From: Bacteroides sp. 43_108
Lineage (GTDB): Bacteria > Bacteroidota > Bacteroidia > Bacteroidales > Bacteroidaceae
DNA length: 15,926 nucleotides
Assembly (NCBI GenBank): GCA_001915545.1
Contig: MNQS01000199.1
Span: 1-15,926 of the forward strand
Direction: 5' to 3'
In this document: one piece after another, positions 15,843 to 15,926 of the stretch
Layout of the letters: every line of letters begins with the position of its first letter
How positions within the stretch are numbered: position 1 is the stretch's first letter
Notes under the pieces: model-generated
The model's database searches: none
The model's input: only the letters and a program-made list of their open reading frames with translations
What the model was told of the DNA's origin: nothing
Position numbers and translations under genes: made by a program

Positions 15843-15883
15843 AAACAAGATATCCATGAAACAAATTCATAAATACCTTGTTT
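15843..15883 (-). terminator. Hairpin terminator after the tRNA
   Basis: In minus-strand RNA, bases 15883-15866 pair with 15860-15843 in an uninterrupted 18-pair stem around a 5-base loop (15865-15861). Three of the pairs are G-U and exist only in minus-strand RNA; on the plus strand they become A-C mismatches, which fixes the direction. It starts five bases after the tRNA discriminator, and the stem is followed by CTCTTTTATTT. The stem is A/U-rich. Confidence 0.65.
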
Positions 15884-15887
15884 TGTG

Positions 15888-15926
15888 TAGCGGGACCCGG
15901 GATTGAACCGGGGACCTCATGATTAT
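15888..15926 (-). tRNA. 3' half of a tRNA, anticodon NAT (Met-CAT or Ile-GAT), cut by the window edge
   Basis: Read on the minus strand from the right edge the 39 bases give the end of the anticodon loop (ATAA), the anticodon-stem 3' strand TCATG, variable loop AGGTC, T-arm CCCGG-TTCAATC-CCGGG, acceptor strand TCCCGCT and discriminator A. Standard numbering puts the first base at position 35, so the anticodon ends in AT and its wobble base lies outside. Met (CAT) or Ile (GAT) fits. CCA is not encoded (CAC follows the discriminator). The gene points in the same direction as the PUL genes. Confidence 0.85.

Noticed and set aside
15843..15883. Reading the hairpin next to the tRNA as an insertion-sequence end or attachment repeat
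   Set aside because: The G-U pairs form only in minus-strand RNA and the hairpin starts five bases after the tRNA, which fits a tRNA terminator; no transposase is present.

Overview
The window looks like part of a Bacteroidales (Bacteroides-type) chromosome. It is AT-rich and carries a SusC/SusD pair with several glycoside hydrolases on one strand. It also has TAnnTTTG-type -7 promoter boxes, a Reg_prop/Y_Y_Y sensor-regulator and an ECF sigma factor. Together these make a polysaccharide utilization locus (PUL). No mobile element, CRISPR array or rRNA was seen.

Layout. The left edge (1-176, + strand) holds the last 57 residues of a GH3-type protein, ending in a fibronectin-III-like domain. 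It converges on the main locus across an AT-rich gap with a perfect 14-bp inverted repeat. All other genes are on the minus strand, so transcription runs right to left: sensor-regulator (15732-12910), GH88 unsaturated glucuronyl hydrolase (12680-11448), ECF sigma factor (11423-10878), SusC-like transporter (10752-7675), SusD-like lipoprotein (7664-5838), GH97 (5689-3752), and a very large two-domain enzyme with an N-terminal alginate-lyase-like toroid and a C-terminal GH92 domain (3755-330). GH97 and GH92 overlap by 4 bp. The right edge holds the 3' half of a minus-strand tRNA (anticodon NAT, wobble base just outside the window) followed by a strong hairpin.

How the genes may work together (inference). 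SusD and SusC would capture and import an acidic oligosaccharide. The lyase-like domain would cleave next to a uronic acid by beta-elimination and leave a 4,5-unsaturated uronosyl end. GH88 would remove that residue, and the fused GH92 domain would then release an exposed alpha-mannose. GH97 would trim an alpha-linked sugar. This order fits a glycan in which glucuronic acid is attached to alpha-mannose, such as a glucuronomannan-type plant gum or a xanthan-type side chain. The substrate is not proven by sequence.

Regulation is unusual. The sensor has the periplasmic architecture of a hybrid two-component system but goes straight from its membrane helix to an AraC-type DNA-binding domain, with no kinase or receiver. 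The sigma factor has no visible anti-sigma partner, and the SusC lacks the N-terminal STN signalling domain. The most notable sequence features are the lyase-GH92 fusion, the kinase-less regulator, the orphan sigma factor, a ten-G tract at the end of GH97 that could frameshift it, a near-identical motif in front of both GH88 and susC, and several long inverted repeats between genes.
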